Part shown: in pieces, positions 33,088 to 41,946 of the stretch
Layout of the letters: each line of letters starts with the position of its first letter
How positions within the stretch are numbered: the stretch's first letter is position 1
DNA from: Sedimenticola hydrogenitrophicus
GTDB taxonomy: Bacteria; Pseudomonadota; Gammaproteobacteria; Chromatiales; Chromatiaceae
DNA length: 42,054 nt
Assembly (NCBI RefSeq): GCF_025175675.1
Contig: NZ_JANIOA010000040.1
Coordinates: 1 to 42,054 of the forward strand
Direction of reading: 5' to 3'
Made by a program: the position numbers and the translations under genes
The notes under the pieces: generated by a model
The model's input: the letters and a program-made list of their open reading frames with translations, nothing else
The model's database searches: none
Told to the model about the DNA's origin: nothing

Positions 33088-34854
33088 TCAGATACTGTTC
33101 CAGAGCTGTTCGAAATCCGCCACCTCGATCCCCTGGTCATCCACCGCCTGCGGTTCCGGCAGGGCTTGGTCATGATAATAAAACTGGATGAAGGCGCCCG
33201 TGGCCTCGATCTCCCGACTGAGCACGATTTCCCGTTTCTGGCCCTGCGTCACCAGCCAGGTGCGCTCCCCCGCTTCGGAGAAGAATGGCAGGGTAATGAT
33301 CGTTTGATCCTCCTGCGGGCGCTGCAGCAACAGGCCGGAGCTGTAGCTCTCCTGCCCGCCCCCCCACTGGCGGTAAAAAATCACCGTCTCCACATCACCA
33401 CCTATCAGCTCCACGCCGAAGTCGATCACCTGCGGACGCTCGGTGCGCATCCAGCGCACCACACCCAGACGCAACGACTCCTCGCCTTCTCTGTCCCAAT
33501 GAGTTACCGCCACCAGTTCCCCGACACTGATAGACTCCGCCGCGTTGGCACTCCAGCCCAGTTGGAAGCCGCTGCTGCCTTCGTTGTATACCGGGCAGTT
33601 GTGGGAGAGCGGGAGGGTCGATGCCGACGGAACCTCTCCGACCTTGGCGGTGGACCCGGCGCCGGCAATCACATGCTCATCCGCACTCAGGTCGGAACGG
33701 GGTATGCCGCGGGCGGCCTTACTGGTTTCTTTCCGTGGACCGGCTGAATTGAAGGCACCGGGGTTGGCGCCGGCGTCGGCTATCCGCTCGCCACCCAACT
33801 CGCGGTAAATTGCCTCCAGGCCCCGGACCAGAACCACCTCTCCCTCCGTCTGGTCTCGCTCGGTCACCCGACTGGATCCGATCCCCCAGATCAGCATCAG
33901 CCGCGCCAACAGATCGGGTGAGATCTTGTCCGGGGCATCCTGGGGCCGCATGGCGCCATGCAGGGCGTCCACCGCCTCCAACTCGGAGGCCAGGCCGACC
34001 GCCAGATCGCTGGTGTCCAGCACCCAGCCACGCTGCACCTGATGATCGCGCTCGCCCCCCATACGTCGAGGCGGCTCATCGCTGCCGATATCCACGATAA
34101 AGGGGCCGTCGTCGCTACTCGAACGGCCCAGATCCAGCAGCCGCGCCTCCGGCACCCAGCGCGGCAGCGCCAGATAGACCCGCACAGCTTCCCCCTGCAG
34201 CAGCCGATAGGGGCCCGCCAGGGAGAGCAGTAATATCTGCTTGTAAAGATCATTTACCGTGGCTTGCGTGGGCAGGCGCCTATCCAGATTTCCCACCTGC
34301 CGGTCCGCCAGTTTCTGGTCGCAGGCGTAGTGGTGGATACCATGAATCTCCCGCCAGATGTGGGCGGGTGCCGGCCGATAGAGCTGGTACTCCTGCAGCA
34401 GCCGCCGGCCGAGGAAATAGAGTACCCGGTGCAGGGCCAAGGCACGATTGGCCTTGTGCAGCAACTGCCCGGTTAAATGCTCCAGGTGATACTGATCGAG
34501 CACCACCTTGTAACCCTGGGTGGCCAGGATGCACAGGCTGCCGTGCATGTCGGCCATTAGCGTCGCCCGCCGGCTGAGTGGCAGCGGTATCCGGGCATAA
34601 CCCTTCTCCAGCGCCTCCAGCACCACCATTAACGAGTTCGCCAGCGCCTCCAGATTGCTCACCCGGCTGGCCACCGGCATTATCGAGGCGTTCATCCGCT
34701 GCAATAGCTGATGTAAATCCTGCGCGACCTGGCCGATATTGCCGATCGGCAACTGCTCCATCAGCTGCTTGAAGCGCCTGGGTTCGAAAGTATCGTCACC
34801 CTTGGGCAATGGTGTACGTCCGGGCAGGAGATAGGGATTGGTGCTCTCGGCCAC
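33088..34854 (-). CDS. PilZ-like protein of unknown function (588 residues)
   Basis: This is a 588-residue predominantly helical protein. It begins AESTNPYLLPGRTPLPKGDDTFEPRRFKQ in outline, followed by MEQLPIGNIGQVAQDLHQLLQRMN. The C-terminal part (about 425-500) resembles a PilZ beta barrel (VGELVAVTHWD...LRLGVVRWMRTE...DFGVELIGGD), but the RxxxR and D/NxSxxG c-di-GMP residues are not clearly seen. No signal or membrane segment is present. I chose GTG 34854 because AAGGAGA lies six bases upstream; the longer frame upstream is not supported. Related sequences are often mislabelled molecular chaperone. It may take part in motility or c-di-GMP signalling, but this is inference. The gene cut at 42054 has a similar N-terminal style. 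Confidence 0.75.
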   Translation of the reverse strand: MAESTNPYLLPGRTPLPKGDDTFEPRRFKQLMEQLPIGNIGQVAQDLHQLLQRMNASIMPVASRVSNLEALANSLMVVLEALEKGYARIPLPLSRRATLMADMHGSLCILATQGYKVVLDQYHLEHLTGQLLHKANRALALHRVLYFLGRRLLQEYQLYRPAPAHIWREIHGIHHYACDQKLADRQVGNLDRRLPTQATVNDLYKQILLLSLAGPYRLLQGEAVRVYLALPRWVPEARLLDLGRSSSDDGPFIVDIGSDEPPRRMGGERDHQVQRGWVLDTSDLAVGLASELEAVDALHGAMRPQDAPDKISPDLLARLMLIWGIGSSRVTERDQTEGEVVLVRGLEAIYRELGGERIADAGANPGAFNSAGPRKETSKAARGIPRSDLSADEHVIAGAGSTAKVGEVPSASTLPLSHNCPVYNEGSSGFQLGWSANAAESISVGELVAVTHWDREGEESLRLGVVRWMRTERPQVIDFGVELIGGDVETVIFYRQWGGGQESYSSGLLLQRPQEDQTIITLPFFSEAGERTWLVTQGQKREIVLSREIEATGAFIQFYYHDQALPEPQAVDDQGIEVADFEQLWNSI

Positions 34855-35266
34855 GGCAGTTCTCCTTATTATTTTCCTGGGTTGGCATAGTGTTCTGCTG
34901 GCGGGGATCGCGACACCCCCGGTTTCGCCCGACGACGACCGCCGCGGTTCGCTACGCCCCCCGGTCGCCATCAATGGCCCGTCGCCGCCGGATTCATCAG
35001 ATTCCCATATCCAGAGTATAGTCCGCCCACACCCATCAACATTATTCATATCCGGGCCGCACCTGATACAACGTACCTATGCACGCATCGGAAATTTCGA
35101 TTGCCGCAACACCGGTTTAATCTGGCGGGATCGAACCGAGAAGAGTATCTTACCAAATTCTAAATTATGGGTTTTTACGTACCCTGAATGGTGACCGCAA
35201 TTCCCATCGGGATCCCTTGTCAGCCCAGATAATCGATTGAACCCTTTCCGCGACGGAGGAACATCC
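34855..35266. other. Divergent intergenic region before qmoA (about 412 bases)
   Basis: This separates the leftward PilZ-like gene from the rightward qmoA. It should hold both promoters. GATAAT (35228-35233) is a possible -10 box for qmoA without a good -35 partner, and TTGTCA (35217-35222) is too close to pair with it. A/T-richer DNA lies at 35140-35180. I see no RNA gene or clear repeat. Confidence 0.5.
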
Positions 35267-36553
35267 ATGACGGAAGTAATTGCAACCAACCAGACCATCC
35301 TGGTGGTCGGTGGCGGTATCAGCGGCCTCACCGCCGCCCTGGAAGCCGCCGAAACAGGAAAGCAGGTCGTCCTGGTTGAAAAACGTCCCTATGTTGGTGG
35401 TCGTGTCACCCAGCTGTACAAATATTTCCCCAAGCTCTGCTTCCCCACCTGTGGACTGGAAATCAATCAGCGCCGGGCGAAGATGAACCCCAACCTGACC
35501 ATCCTGACCATGGCCGAGGTGACCGACATCCAGGGCGACGCGGGCAACTACACCGCCAGCGTGAAGATCAGTCCCCGCTACGTGAATGATAACTGCACCG
35601 GTTGCGGCGACTGCGCCCGGGCGGTCAGCGCCGAGTTTGACGATGAGTTCAACTACGGCCTGGGCAAGCGCAAGGGAGCCTACCTGCCGCACCGCATGGC
35701 TCATCCGCAACGCTACGTGATCGACCCGGCGATCCTCGGCACCGACGAGGCGGAAAAGGCCAAGACAGCCTGCAAGGTGAACGCGGTCGATCTGGAGATG
35801 CAGGAAGAGACGGTCTCCTTCAAGGCCGGCGCCGTGGTCTGGGCCACCGGCTGGCAGCCGTACGACGCCAACAAGATCCAGCCCTACGGTTATGACCGCT
35901 TCCAGAATGTCGTCACCAATGTGGAATTCGAGCGCATGGCCGATCCCAACGGACCGACCGGCGGCAAGATTTTGCGCCCCTCCGATGGCGAGGTGGCGAA
36001 GAACATCGCCTTCATCCAGTGCGCCGGTTCGCGTGACAAGAACCACCTGCTGCACTGCTCGCGCATCTGCTGCATGGCCACCCTGAAGCAGACCCATTAT
36101 GTGCAGGAGGCGCTGGGCGACGAGGGTAAGTCCACCATCTACTACATCGATATCCGCGCTATCGACCGGTTCGAGGATTTTTACCAGGCGGTGCGGGAGA
36201 ATCCCAACGTCTCCTTCATCAAGTCCAAGGTCGCCTCGATCACCCAGAACAAGGAAAACAGCAACCCGGTGCTGAACGGGGTGGATACCGAGGGTTATCA
36301 CCGCTATGCCAACGAGCATGACCTGGTGGTGCTGGCGGTGGGCATGCAGCCCAGCGTCGACAAGGCCAGCTTCCCGGTGGATATCGTGATCAATGAAGAG
36401 GGCTTCATCGAGCCCGCAACAGAAAACGGCGGTATCTTTGCAGCCGGCTGCTCTTCCGATGCGCTGGATGTGAATCGCGCGGTCCAGCAGGCCACAGGCG
36501 CCGCACTGCGCGCCATTCAGGTAGTAAACCGCGTCGCCGGAACGGAGGGTTAA
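35267..36553 (+). CDS. qmoA: QmoA, HdrA-like flavoprotein of Qmo complex
   Basis: This 428-residue flavoprotein starts with an FAD dinucleotide-binding motif (ILVVGGGISGLTAALEAAE). Like HdrA/QmoA, it carries GRVTQLYKYFPKLCFPTCGLEINQRR in outline. A reduced Fe-S insertion follows (NCTGCGDC, then TACKVNAVD), which may hold one cluster. QmoA is part of the quinone-interacting oxidoreductase that moves electrons between APS reductase and the quinone pool. In sulfur oxidisers it is used in sulfite oxidation. The ATG at 35267 has GGAGGA seven bases upstream. It is the first of four tightly spaced genes. No apr or dsr genes lie within this window. Confidence 0.92.
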   Translation: MTEVIATNQTILVVGGGISGLTAALEAAETGKQVVLVEKRPYVGGRVTQLYKYFPKLCFPTCGLEINQRRAKMNPNLTILTMAEVTDIQGDAGNYTASVKISPRYVNDNCTGCGDCARAVSAEFDDEFNYGLGKRKGAYLPHRMAHPQRYVIDPAILGTDEAEKAKTACKVNAVDLEMQEETVSFKAGAVVWATGWQPYDANKIQPYGYDRFQNVVTNVEFERMADPNGPTGGKILRPSDGEVAKNIAFIQCAGSRDKNHLLHCSRICCMATLKQTHYVQEALGDEGKSTIYYIDIRAIDRFEDFYQAVRENPNVSFIKSKVASITQNKENSNPVLNGVDTEGYHRYANEHDLVVLAVGMQPSVDKASFPVDIVINEEGFIEPATENGGIFAAGCSSDALDVNRAVQQATGAALRAIQVVNRVAGTEG

Positions 36554-36557
36554 CAAC

Positions 36558-38804
36558 GTGTCTGACGAAAAGAAATTTGCCGGTTATATCTGCACAGGCT
36601 GCGGAATCGGTGAGCGACTGGACTCCAGCCAGCTGGAGATGATTGCCACCCGCGAAGGCAAGATGCAGTCTTGCAAGCAGCATGAGATGCTCTGCAGCAG
36701 CGAAGGAGTGCAGATGATCCGGGACGACATCAGCAGTGAGGGTGCCAGCCACATCATGATCGCCGCCTGCTCGCGGCGCGCCAAGGTGGAGGCCTTCAAC
36801 TTCCCTGAAGTCGCCATGACCCGCGCCAATCTGCGCGAGGGCGTCATCTGGGTGCGCCCGGATGCACCGGAGCACCAGGAGACCACCCAGGAGATGGCGG
36901 ACGACTACATCCGCATGGCCTGCGCCGAACTGCGCTCCCTGAAGCTGCCCCACGCCTCCGGCGAACAGAGCCTGAACAAGACCATCCTGGTGGTGGGCGG
37001 CGGCATCACCGGCATGACCGCGGCGCTGGAATCCGCGGCGGCCGGTTATCCGGTGCACATCGTCGAGAAGCAGGGCGCCCTGGGCGGTCAGGCGGCCGGC
37101 TACGCCAAGGCCATCCCCACCCGTTCACCTTACAAGGAGCCGCGCGATACCGGCGTGGCCGAGATGATCGCGGCCATCGAGGCCAGCGGCCTGATCACCG
37201 TGCACCTCAACAGCACCGTGGCCAAGACCGCCGGCGCGCCCGGCCGCTTCAATGTGGATATCGCCACCGAATCCGGTGCCGTCAGCAACGAGACCTTCGG
37301 CGCCATTATCCAGGCTACCGGTTTCAAGCTGTACGATCCCTCCAACCTGCAGCAGTACGGCTACAGCAGCAGCCCGGACATCGTTACCAATGCCGAGCTG
37401 GAAAAGCTGGTCAAGGCCGCCGCCGGCGGACCCGTCAAGCGCCCCTCCGACGGCAAGGAAGTGAAGGCGGTTGCCTTCGTACAGAACGTCGGCCAGAGTT
37501 CCAGCGAAGAGGGTCAGCTGTCGTACCACTCCGGTATCGGTGACCTGATCGCCATCAAGCAGGCGATGTACTTCAAGGATCAGAACAGCGATTGCGACAC
37601 CACCATCCTGTTCAACAACCTGCGCACCCCAGGTGCCGCCGGCGAGGACTTCTACCGCGCCGGCCAGGAGAAGATGATTACCTTCTCCAAGGCCCAGGTC
37701 AGCGAAGTGGTCCCCGGCGACAGCCTGGAGGTCAAGTTCCAGGACCTGATCCTGGACGAGGAGACCAGCATGCAGGCCGATCTGGTGGTCCTGGACGTGG
37801 GCATGATGCCCAACTCCGGTCCCGATCCCTACGCCGTGCCGATCGTCATCGACGAGAAGGCGGAGGCCGCCAGCGAGACGCCCAGGGCACCGACCGTGAC
37901 GGTCGACTCGATCCTCAACCTGGACTATCGCCAGGGGACCGACCTGCCGCATCTGAAGAACGGCTTCACCGATTCGCACTTCATCTGCTTCCCCTATGAG
38001 ACCCGCCGCACCGGCATCTACGCCGCCGGTCCGCTGCGCCGTCCCATGGACATGCGCCAGGCGCAGGATGACGCCGCCGGTGCCGCAATGAAGGCGATCC
38101 AGGCGGCGGAGAATGCCGGCAAGGGCATGGCCGCCCATCCGCGTGCCGGCGACCTGTCGTTCCCCAGCTTCCGTATGGATGGCTGCACCCAGTGCAAACG
38201 TTGCACCGTGGAGTGTCCGTTCGGCGCCATCAACGAGGACGAGAAGGGCTACCCGCTGTTCAACGAGTCACGCTGCCGCCGTTGCGGCACTTGCATGGGC
38301 GCCTGCCCGGTGCGCGTGATCTCGTTCGAGAACTACTCGGTGGAGTCGGTCAACCAGCAGATCAAGAACGTGGAGGTGCCGGAGGAGTTCGACGAGAAGC
38401 CGCGTATCCTGGTGCTGGCGTGCGAGAACGACGCCTACCCGGCGCTCGACCAGGCCGGCATGAACGGTGTCGAGATCAACCCCTGGGCCCGGGTCATCCC
38501 GGTGCGCTGCCTCGGCTCGGTCAGCCTCTCCTGGATCACCGACTCGCTCAACAGCGGCTATGACGGCATCGTGCTGATGGGTTGCGCCAAGGGCGACGAC
38601 TATCAGTGTCACTTTGTGCGTGGCTCGGCCATGGCCCATGAACGCATGGACAAGGTGGGGGACACCCTCTCCTCCCTCAACCTGGAGCCGGAGCGGGTCG
38701 TGGTCTACGAGGTGGCAATCACCGATATCGAGCGTGCGCCCAAGCTGATCAACGATATGGCTGAGACGGTCGAGAAGATCGGCCTGAGCCCGTTCAAGTT
38801 CTAG
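36558..38804 (+). CDS. qmoB: QmoB, HdrA/MvhD-type flavoprotein
   Basis: This 748-residue protein begins with a Cys-rich N-terminus (YICTGCGIGERLD; CKQHEMLC), then an FAD domain (ILVVGGGITGMTAALESAA) at about 140. Two [4Fe-4S] ferredoxin motifs follow: CTQCKRCTVECP (about 544-555) and CRRCGTCMGACP (about 573-584). The C-terminal part (about 610-748) is an MvhD-like domain (ILVLACENDAYPALDQAG; GCAKGDDYQCHF). The layout is that of QmoB. The start is GTG 36558, four bases after the qmoA stop, with GGAGG in the end of qmoA. QmoB would exchange electrons with AprAB and QmoA. Confidence 0.92.
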   Translation: MSDEKKFAGYICTGCGIGERLDSSQLEMIATREGKMQSCKQHEMLCSSEGVQMIRDDISSEGASHIMIAACSRRAKVEAFNFPEVAMTRANLREGVIWVRPDAPEHQETTQEMADDYIRMACAELRSLKLPHASGEQSLNKTILVVGGGITGMTAALESAAAGYPVHIVEKQGALGGQAAGYAKAIPTRSPYKEPRDTGVAEMIAAIEASGLITVHLNSTVAKTAGAPGRFNVDIATESGAVSNETFGAIIQATGFKLYDPSNLQQYGYSSSPDIVTNAELEKLVKAAAGGPVKRPSDGKEVKAVAFVQNVGQSSSEEGQLSYHSGIGDLIAIKQAMYFKDQNSDCDTTILFNNLRTPGAAGEDFYRAGQEKMITFSKAQVSEVVPGDSLEVKFQDLILDEETSMQADLVVLDVGMMPNSGPDPYAVPIVIDEKAEAASETPRAPTVTVDSILNLDYRQGTDLPHLKNGFTDSHFICFPYETRRTGIYAAGPLRRPMDMRQAQDDAAGAAMKAIQAAENAGKGMAAHPRAGDLSFPSFRMDGCTQCKRCTVECPFGAINEDEKGYPLFNESRCRRCGTCMGACPVRVISFENYSVESVNQQIKNVEVPEEFDEKPRILVLACENDAYPALDQAGMNGVEINPWARVIPVRCLGSVSLSWITDSLNSGYDGIVLMGCAKGDDYQCHFVRGSAMAHERMDKVGDTLSSLNLEPERVVVYEVAITDIERAPKLINDMAETVEKIGLSPFKF

Positions 38805-38816
38805 GGGATACGGATT

Positions 38817-39440
38817 ATGAGCGATTTAAATAGCGCAATGACCGAAAGGTACCACAACAGCTTCCTCAAGGAGGTTGAGGCCAACGTCGAAGAGGGCGAA
38901 TGGGTCAAGATGTGCATGCAGTGCGGCGTCTGCGCCGGTTCCTGCCCGCTGGGCAACGCCTGGGAGCACACCCCGCAGAAACTGTTCATGATGATCCGCG
39001 CCGGCAAGCGCGAGGCGGTGCTCTCGTCCGACGCCATGTGGATGTGTACCTCCTGCTACAACTGTATCGCACGCTGCCCACGCGGCCTGCCCATCACCCA
39101 CATCATGCACGGCCTGGCGCACTACGCCAAACGCCTCGGCCTGGTGCCGAAGAACCAGCCAACCGCACAGTTCTCGCAGATCTTCTGGGACAACCTGATG
39201 AAGAAGGGCCGGGTCAACGAGCTGAAGCTGGGCCTCGCCATCTACTTCAAGGACGGCTTCGGCCAGGGCATCAAGAACGCCCTCGCCAACAAGCAGCTGG
39301 GCCAGAACATGATGAAGGCCAAGCGCATGAATGCCATGGAGTTCTTTGGCGGCCACAGCATCAAGGACACCGGCGGTCTGCAGAAGATGATCAAGAAGGC
39401 CCAGGAGATCGAAGATGCCAAAATCCAGGGCAACAGCTAA
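38817..39440 (+). CDS. hdrC: HdrC-like iron-sulfur subunit
   Basis: This 207-residue soluble protein has two [4Fe-4S] motifs, CMQCGVCAGSCPLG (about 33-46) and CTSCYNCIARCPRG (about 76-89), the HdrC pattern. In Desulfovibrio the corresponding partner is QmoC, an HdrC domain fused to a membrane cytochrome b part. Here the membrane part is absent and HdrC is free, followed by HdrB. Such a qmoAB-hdrCB layout is known from several sulfur oxidisers and Gram-positive sulfate reducers. It starts 12 bases after qmoB and ends 16 bases before hdrB. Confidence 0.9.
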   Translation: MSDLNSAMTERYHNSFLKEVEANVEEGEWVKMCMQCGVCAGSCPLGNAWEHTPQKLFMMIRAGKREAVLSSDAMWMCTSCYNCIARCPRGLPITHIMHGLAHYAKRLGLVPKNQPTAQFSQIFWDNLMKKGRVNELKLGLAIYFKDGFGQGIKNALANKQLGQNMMKAKRMNAMEFFGGHSIKDTGGLQKMIKKAQEIEDAKIQGNS

Positions 39441-39456
39441 GTGAGGACCGACCAAG

Positions 39457-40356
39457 ATGGCTAAGAAAGAAGTCTCATACTACCCGGGATGCTCCTCACA
39501 GACAGGGGCCTCATCATCCAACATGATGCGCGCCACCCAGACCATGTGCGACGAGCTGGACATCCAGCTCAACGAGATCCCGGACTGGAACTGCTGCGGC
39601 GCCTCGATCGGCTACGGCGGTGGCGGCGAGCTGCCGCGCCTGACCCTGTCGGCGCGCAATATCGCGCTCTCCGAGCAGCACAACCCGGGCCAGGAGATCG
39701 TCGCCACCTGCGCCGCCTGCTGGCTCTCCACCCGCGAGGCGAAAGAGCGCCTGCATGAAGACGCCAACATGTTCCGCGACGCCAACACCGCGCTGAACGA
39801 GATCAACCTGAAACTGAACAACCAGACCCCGGTGCGCCACATGGTGGAAGTGCTGGTGGAGGACATCGGTTTCGAGGCGATCAAGGCGAAGGTGAAGAAA
39901 CCGCTGCAGGGGCTGAAGATCGCCAGCTATGTCGGCTGCCAGACCAACCGCCCGTTCGGCATCGCCGAGGAGTCGTTCGAGAACCCGGTCTACCTGGACC
40001 ACCTGATCGAGAGCGTGGGCGCCGACTCCATCCCCACCTACGAGAAGAAGGTGCAGTGCTGCGGCGGCGCCCTGGCCTTCTCCGAGCCGGAGAAGTCCCA
40101 GGAGATGATCCACGGCATCATCGAGGCGGCCTACGACCACGGTGCCGACCTGATCGCCACCCCGTGCCCGCTGTGCCAGGCCAACGTGGAGATCTACCAG
40201 GACCAGATCAACGCCCGCTTCGGCAGCAAGTTCAACATGCCGGTGGTCTACTACAGCCAGCTGATGAGCGTCGCCTTCGGCCGCAACAGCAAGGACTCGG
40301 CTCTGGACGGCCAGATCATCCGCGCCAAGTCGCTGGAAGAGATCGCCGGTAAATAG
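39457..40356 (+). CDS. hdrB: HdrB-like CCG-domain subunit
   Basis: This 299-residue protein has two CCG domains: the first with YPGCSS, WNCCGAS and TCAACW, the second with YVGCQTNRP, VQCCGGA and TPCPLCQANV. In HdrB these Cys-rich motifs bind the two noncubane [4Fe-4S] clusters that reduce heterodisulfide; the partner substrate in the Qmo complex is unknown. It is the last gene of the qmoAB-hdrCB operon. A strong terminator lies 36 bases after the stop. Confidence 0.9.
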   Translation: MAKKEVSYYPGCSSQTGASSSNMMRATQTMCDELDIQLNEIPDWNCCGASIGYGGGGELPRLTLSARNIALSEQHNPGQEIVATCAACWLSTREAKERLHEDANMFRDANTALNEINLKLNNQTPVRHMVEVLVEDIGFEAIKAKVKKPLQGLKIASYVGCQTNRPFGIAEESFENPVYLDHLIESVGADSIPTYEKKVQCCGGALAFSEPEKSQEMIHGIIEAAYDHGADLIATPCPLCQANVEIYQDQINARFGSKFNMPVVYYSQLMSVAFGRNSKDSALDGQIIRAKSLEEIAGK

Positions 40357-40392
40357 TTCCACTAAGAAGCAATCAATATAACTATAACGTTT

Positions 40393-40421
40393 CGGCCCTC
40401 GAGTGAGGGCCGTTTGTTTTT
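40393..40421 (+). terminator. Terminator of the qmoAB-hdrCB operon
   Basis: CGGCCCTC (40393-40400) pairs perfectly with GAGGGCCG (40405-40412) around a 4-base loop; TTTGTTTTT follows. It lies 36 bases beyond hdrB and ends the operon. Confidence 0.92.
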
Positions 40422-40469
40422 ACCGGGAAACCGGATGGGTGCAAGCGGAAAGACGTAACCCCTGTCGGC

Positions 40470-41060
40470 TCAATGGGTCGCCTTGTCCCCCCAGATCTTC
40501 TTCAGCCGCTGATCACGACCGCAGTTCCAGCGGTAAAAGTTGTAGCGGACCGGATTGTTCTTGTAGTAATCCTGGTGATAGCTCTCGTCGCCCTTGATGG
40601 GATAAAAGGTGGCCGCATCCAGGATTGGCGTCACCACCTCCTGGTCGGGAAATTGCGCCGCCACTTTCGTTTTCGACTGTTCGGCAAGCGCGCGCTCCCG
40701 CTCGTTGGCGACAAAGATGGCGCTCAGGTAACTCGGACCCCGGTCACAGAACTGTCCACCATCGTCGAACGGATCGACATTAACCCAGTAGTGATCCAAC
40801 AACTGCTCATAACTGACCTTGTCCGGATCGTAGGTGATCTCCACGGCCTCGTAGTGGCCAGTGTGATCGCCGTTGTAGGTGGGGTTCTCCGCCGTGCCGC
40901 CGGTAAAACCGGAGATGACATCGGTCACCCCCTCGAGCTTCTCGAAGTCGGCCTCCATGCACCAGAAGCAGCCACCCGCCAATACCGCTTTCTCCGCGGC
41001 AACATCGGCTGCACCGAGGAGCGCGCTCACGGTTAGTATAAGTATCGCCTTATGATTCAC
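40470..41060 (-). CDS. msrA: Exported peptide-methionine sulfoxide reductase MsrA
   Basis: This 196-residue enzyme has an N-terminal signal peptide (KAILILTVSALLGAADVAA) and a mature MsrA domain. The active site GGCFWCMEADFE gives nucleophile Cys31. The tail WNCGRDQ provides a likely resolving cysteine, and HTGHYEAV is the conserved His-containing motif. It reduces S-methionine sulfoxide in exported proteins. The start is GTG 41060, with GGGAGAA about five bases upstream. Its location beside the Qmo/Hdr operon may be coincidental. Confidence 0.9.
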   Translation of the reverse strand: MNHKAILILTVSALLGAADVAAEKAVLAGGCFWCMEADFEKLEGVTDVISGFTGGTAENPTYNGDHTGHYEAVEITYDPDKVSYEQLLDHYWVNVDPFDDGGQFCDRGPSYLSAIFVANERERALAEQSKTKVAAQFPDQEVVTPILDAATFYPIKGDESYHQDYYKNNPVRYNFYRWNCGRDQRLKKIWGDKATH

Positions 41061-41523
41061 AATATTCTCCCTTCAATTCAACCGCATGGCCAACAACCAT
41101 AATGCTGTCGGCTTAGAATTCAACACCATTTCAGGAGTATAGAGGCAGACTCGGCTTTGCCGCCCGTCCACTTCTCCCTAGGTGACCCTATTCACGGGTG
41201 AAATATTTCAGGATGAGGCTATTCGGCCTGGGCGCCTTCCCCCTGCACCCATAGAATTGTGGGTCTGCTGTACCTTGTTATCCTGAACCAGAAGTCTGTC
41301 GAGGCGGACATCACCGGCGTTGTGGCGAAAAAGCGGTTGCGTATCAGCCAGGACGTGCGTTGCGAAAAACCTGTATTGTGACCGCCGGCAATAGACCTAT
41401 CCCGCAACAACAGTCGTCAACAAATCCCGCTGGGTAAACTGAGACACCTACAATTTAATTGACAAGCATTTGATAATCCGTAGACTCTATCGCTACGAAT
41501 AAAAATACTTCAAGGAGGAAGTC
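41061..41523. other. Intergenic region of about 463 bases before transposase remnant
   Basis: This holds the msrA promoter near 41100 and then about 350 bases with no recognisable gene. A short open frame at 41219-41410 (minus strand) has no ribosome site and no recognisable content. Sequence near 41340-41400 might be decayed repeat DNA, but I cannot assign it. Confidence 0.5.
41096..41123 (-). promoter_or_regulatory. Promoter of msrA
   Basis: Read on the minus strand, TTGAAT (41118-41123) and TATGGT (41096-41101) are 16 bases apart, a reasonable sigma-70 promoter. Transcription would start about 30 bases before the msrA start. Confidence 0.5.
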
Positions 41524-41864
41524 ATGACCCACGCAAGAAGCAAGTGTCTCTGCCAGGTCGCCATACCTTACTATCACCGCATCAGCTGTCGTGTACGACG
41601 GGTCTTTCTCCGAAGTGAAGACACGTCCGGCAATTACTATAAGCACCGTAGAACCTGGGTGACCCCCCGGTTGCGTAAGTTGATCGGCGTCTTTGCCATT
41701 GACATCCGTACCTGTGCGGTGATGTCCAACAGTATCATCTGGTGTTACGGATTGACCGTTGCAAAGGCCGGGAGTGGAACAACCGGACGGTTAGCGAACA
41801 CTGGGGCAATTTATTCAAGCCGGCATTATTGATTGTTGGCCTACTTTCACATTGCTTGCGATAA
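41524..41864 (+). pseudogene. Frameshifted fragment of a REP-associated (RAYT/Y1) transposase
   Basis: The frame from 41524 reads the N-terminus of a REP-associated tyrosine transposase (PYYHRISCRVRRVFL, TWVTPRLRKLIGVFAIDI, CAVMSN). At about 41731 one base appears to be missing. The +2 frame from 41733 then continues YHLVLRIDRCKGREWNNRTVSEHWGNLF, the expected next part, until TAA at 41862-41864. The first His of the HUH motif is lost (N..YH instead of NHYH). The catalytic Tyr region and the C-terminal half are missing. The ribosome site AAGGAGGA is still present. It is an inactive remnant of the IS200-like enzyme family that mobilises REP palindromes. Confidence 0.85.
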
Positions 41865-41946
41865 CCGGCGAATAAATAGTAAGCGTCCAGTTTCCGTATT
41901 CAGCAAGCAGTTGAATCCATTTGTTTGTCAGGATGATAACGATCTC

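Noticed and set aside
35165-36556. 463-residue open frame antisense to qmoA
   Set aside because: The opposite strand carries the clear QmoA protein; this frame has no motifs.
38817-40356. QmoC with a cytochrome b part
   Set aside because: Neither of the two proteins has membrane helices; they are separate HdrC and HdrB subunits.
41219-41410. 63-residue frame on the minus strand
   Set aside because: No ribosome site and no recognisable protein content.
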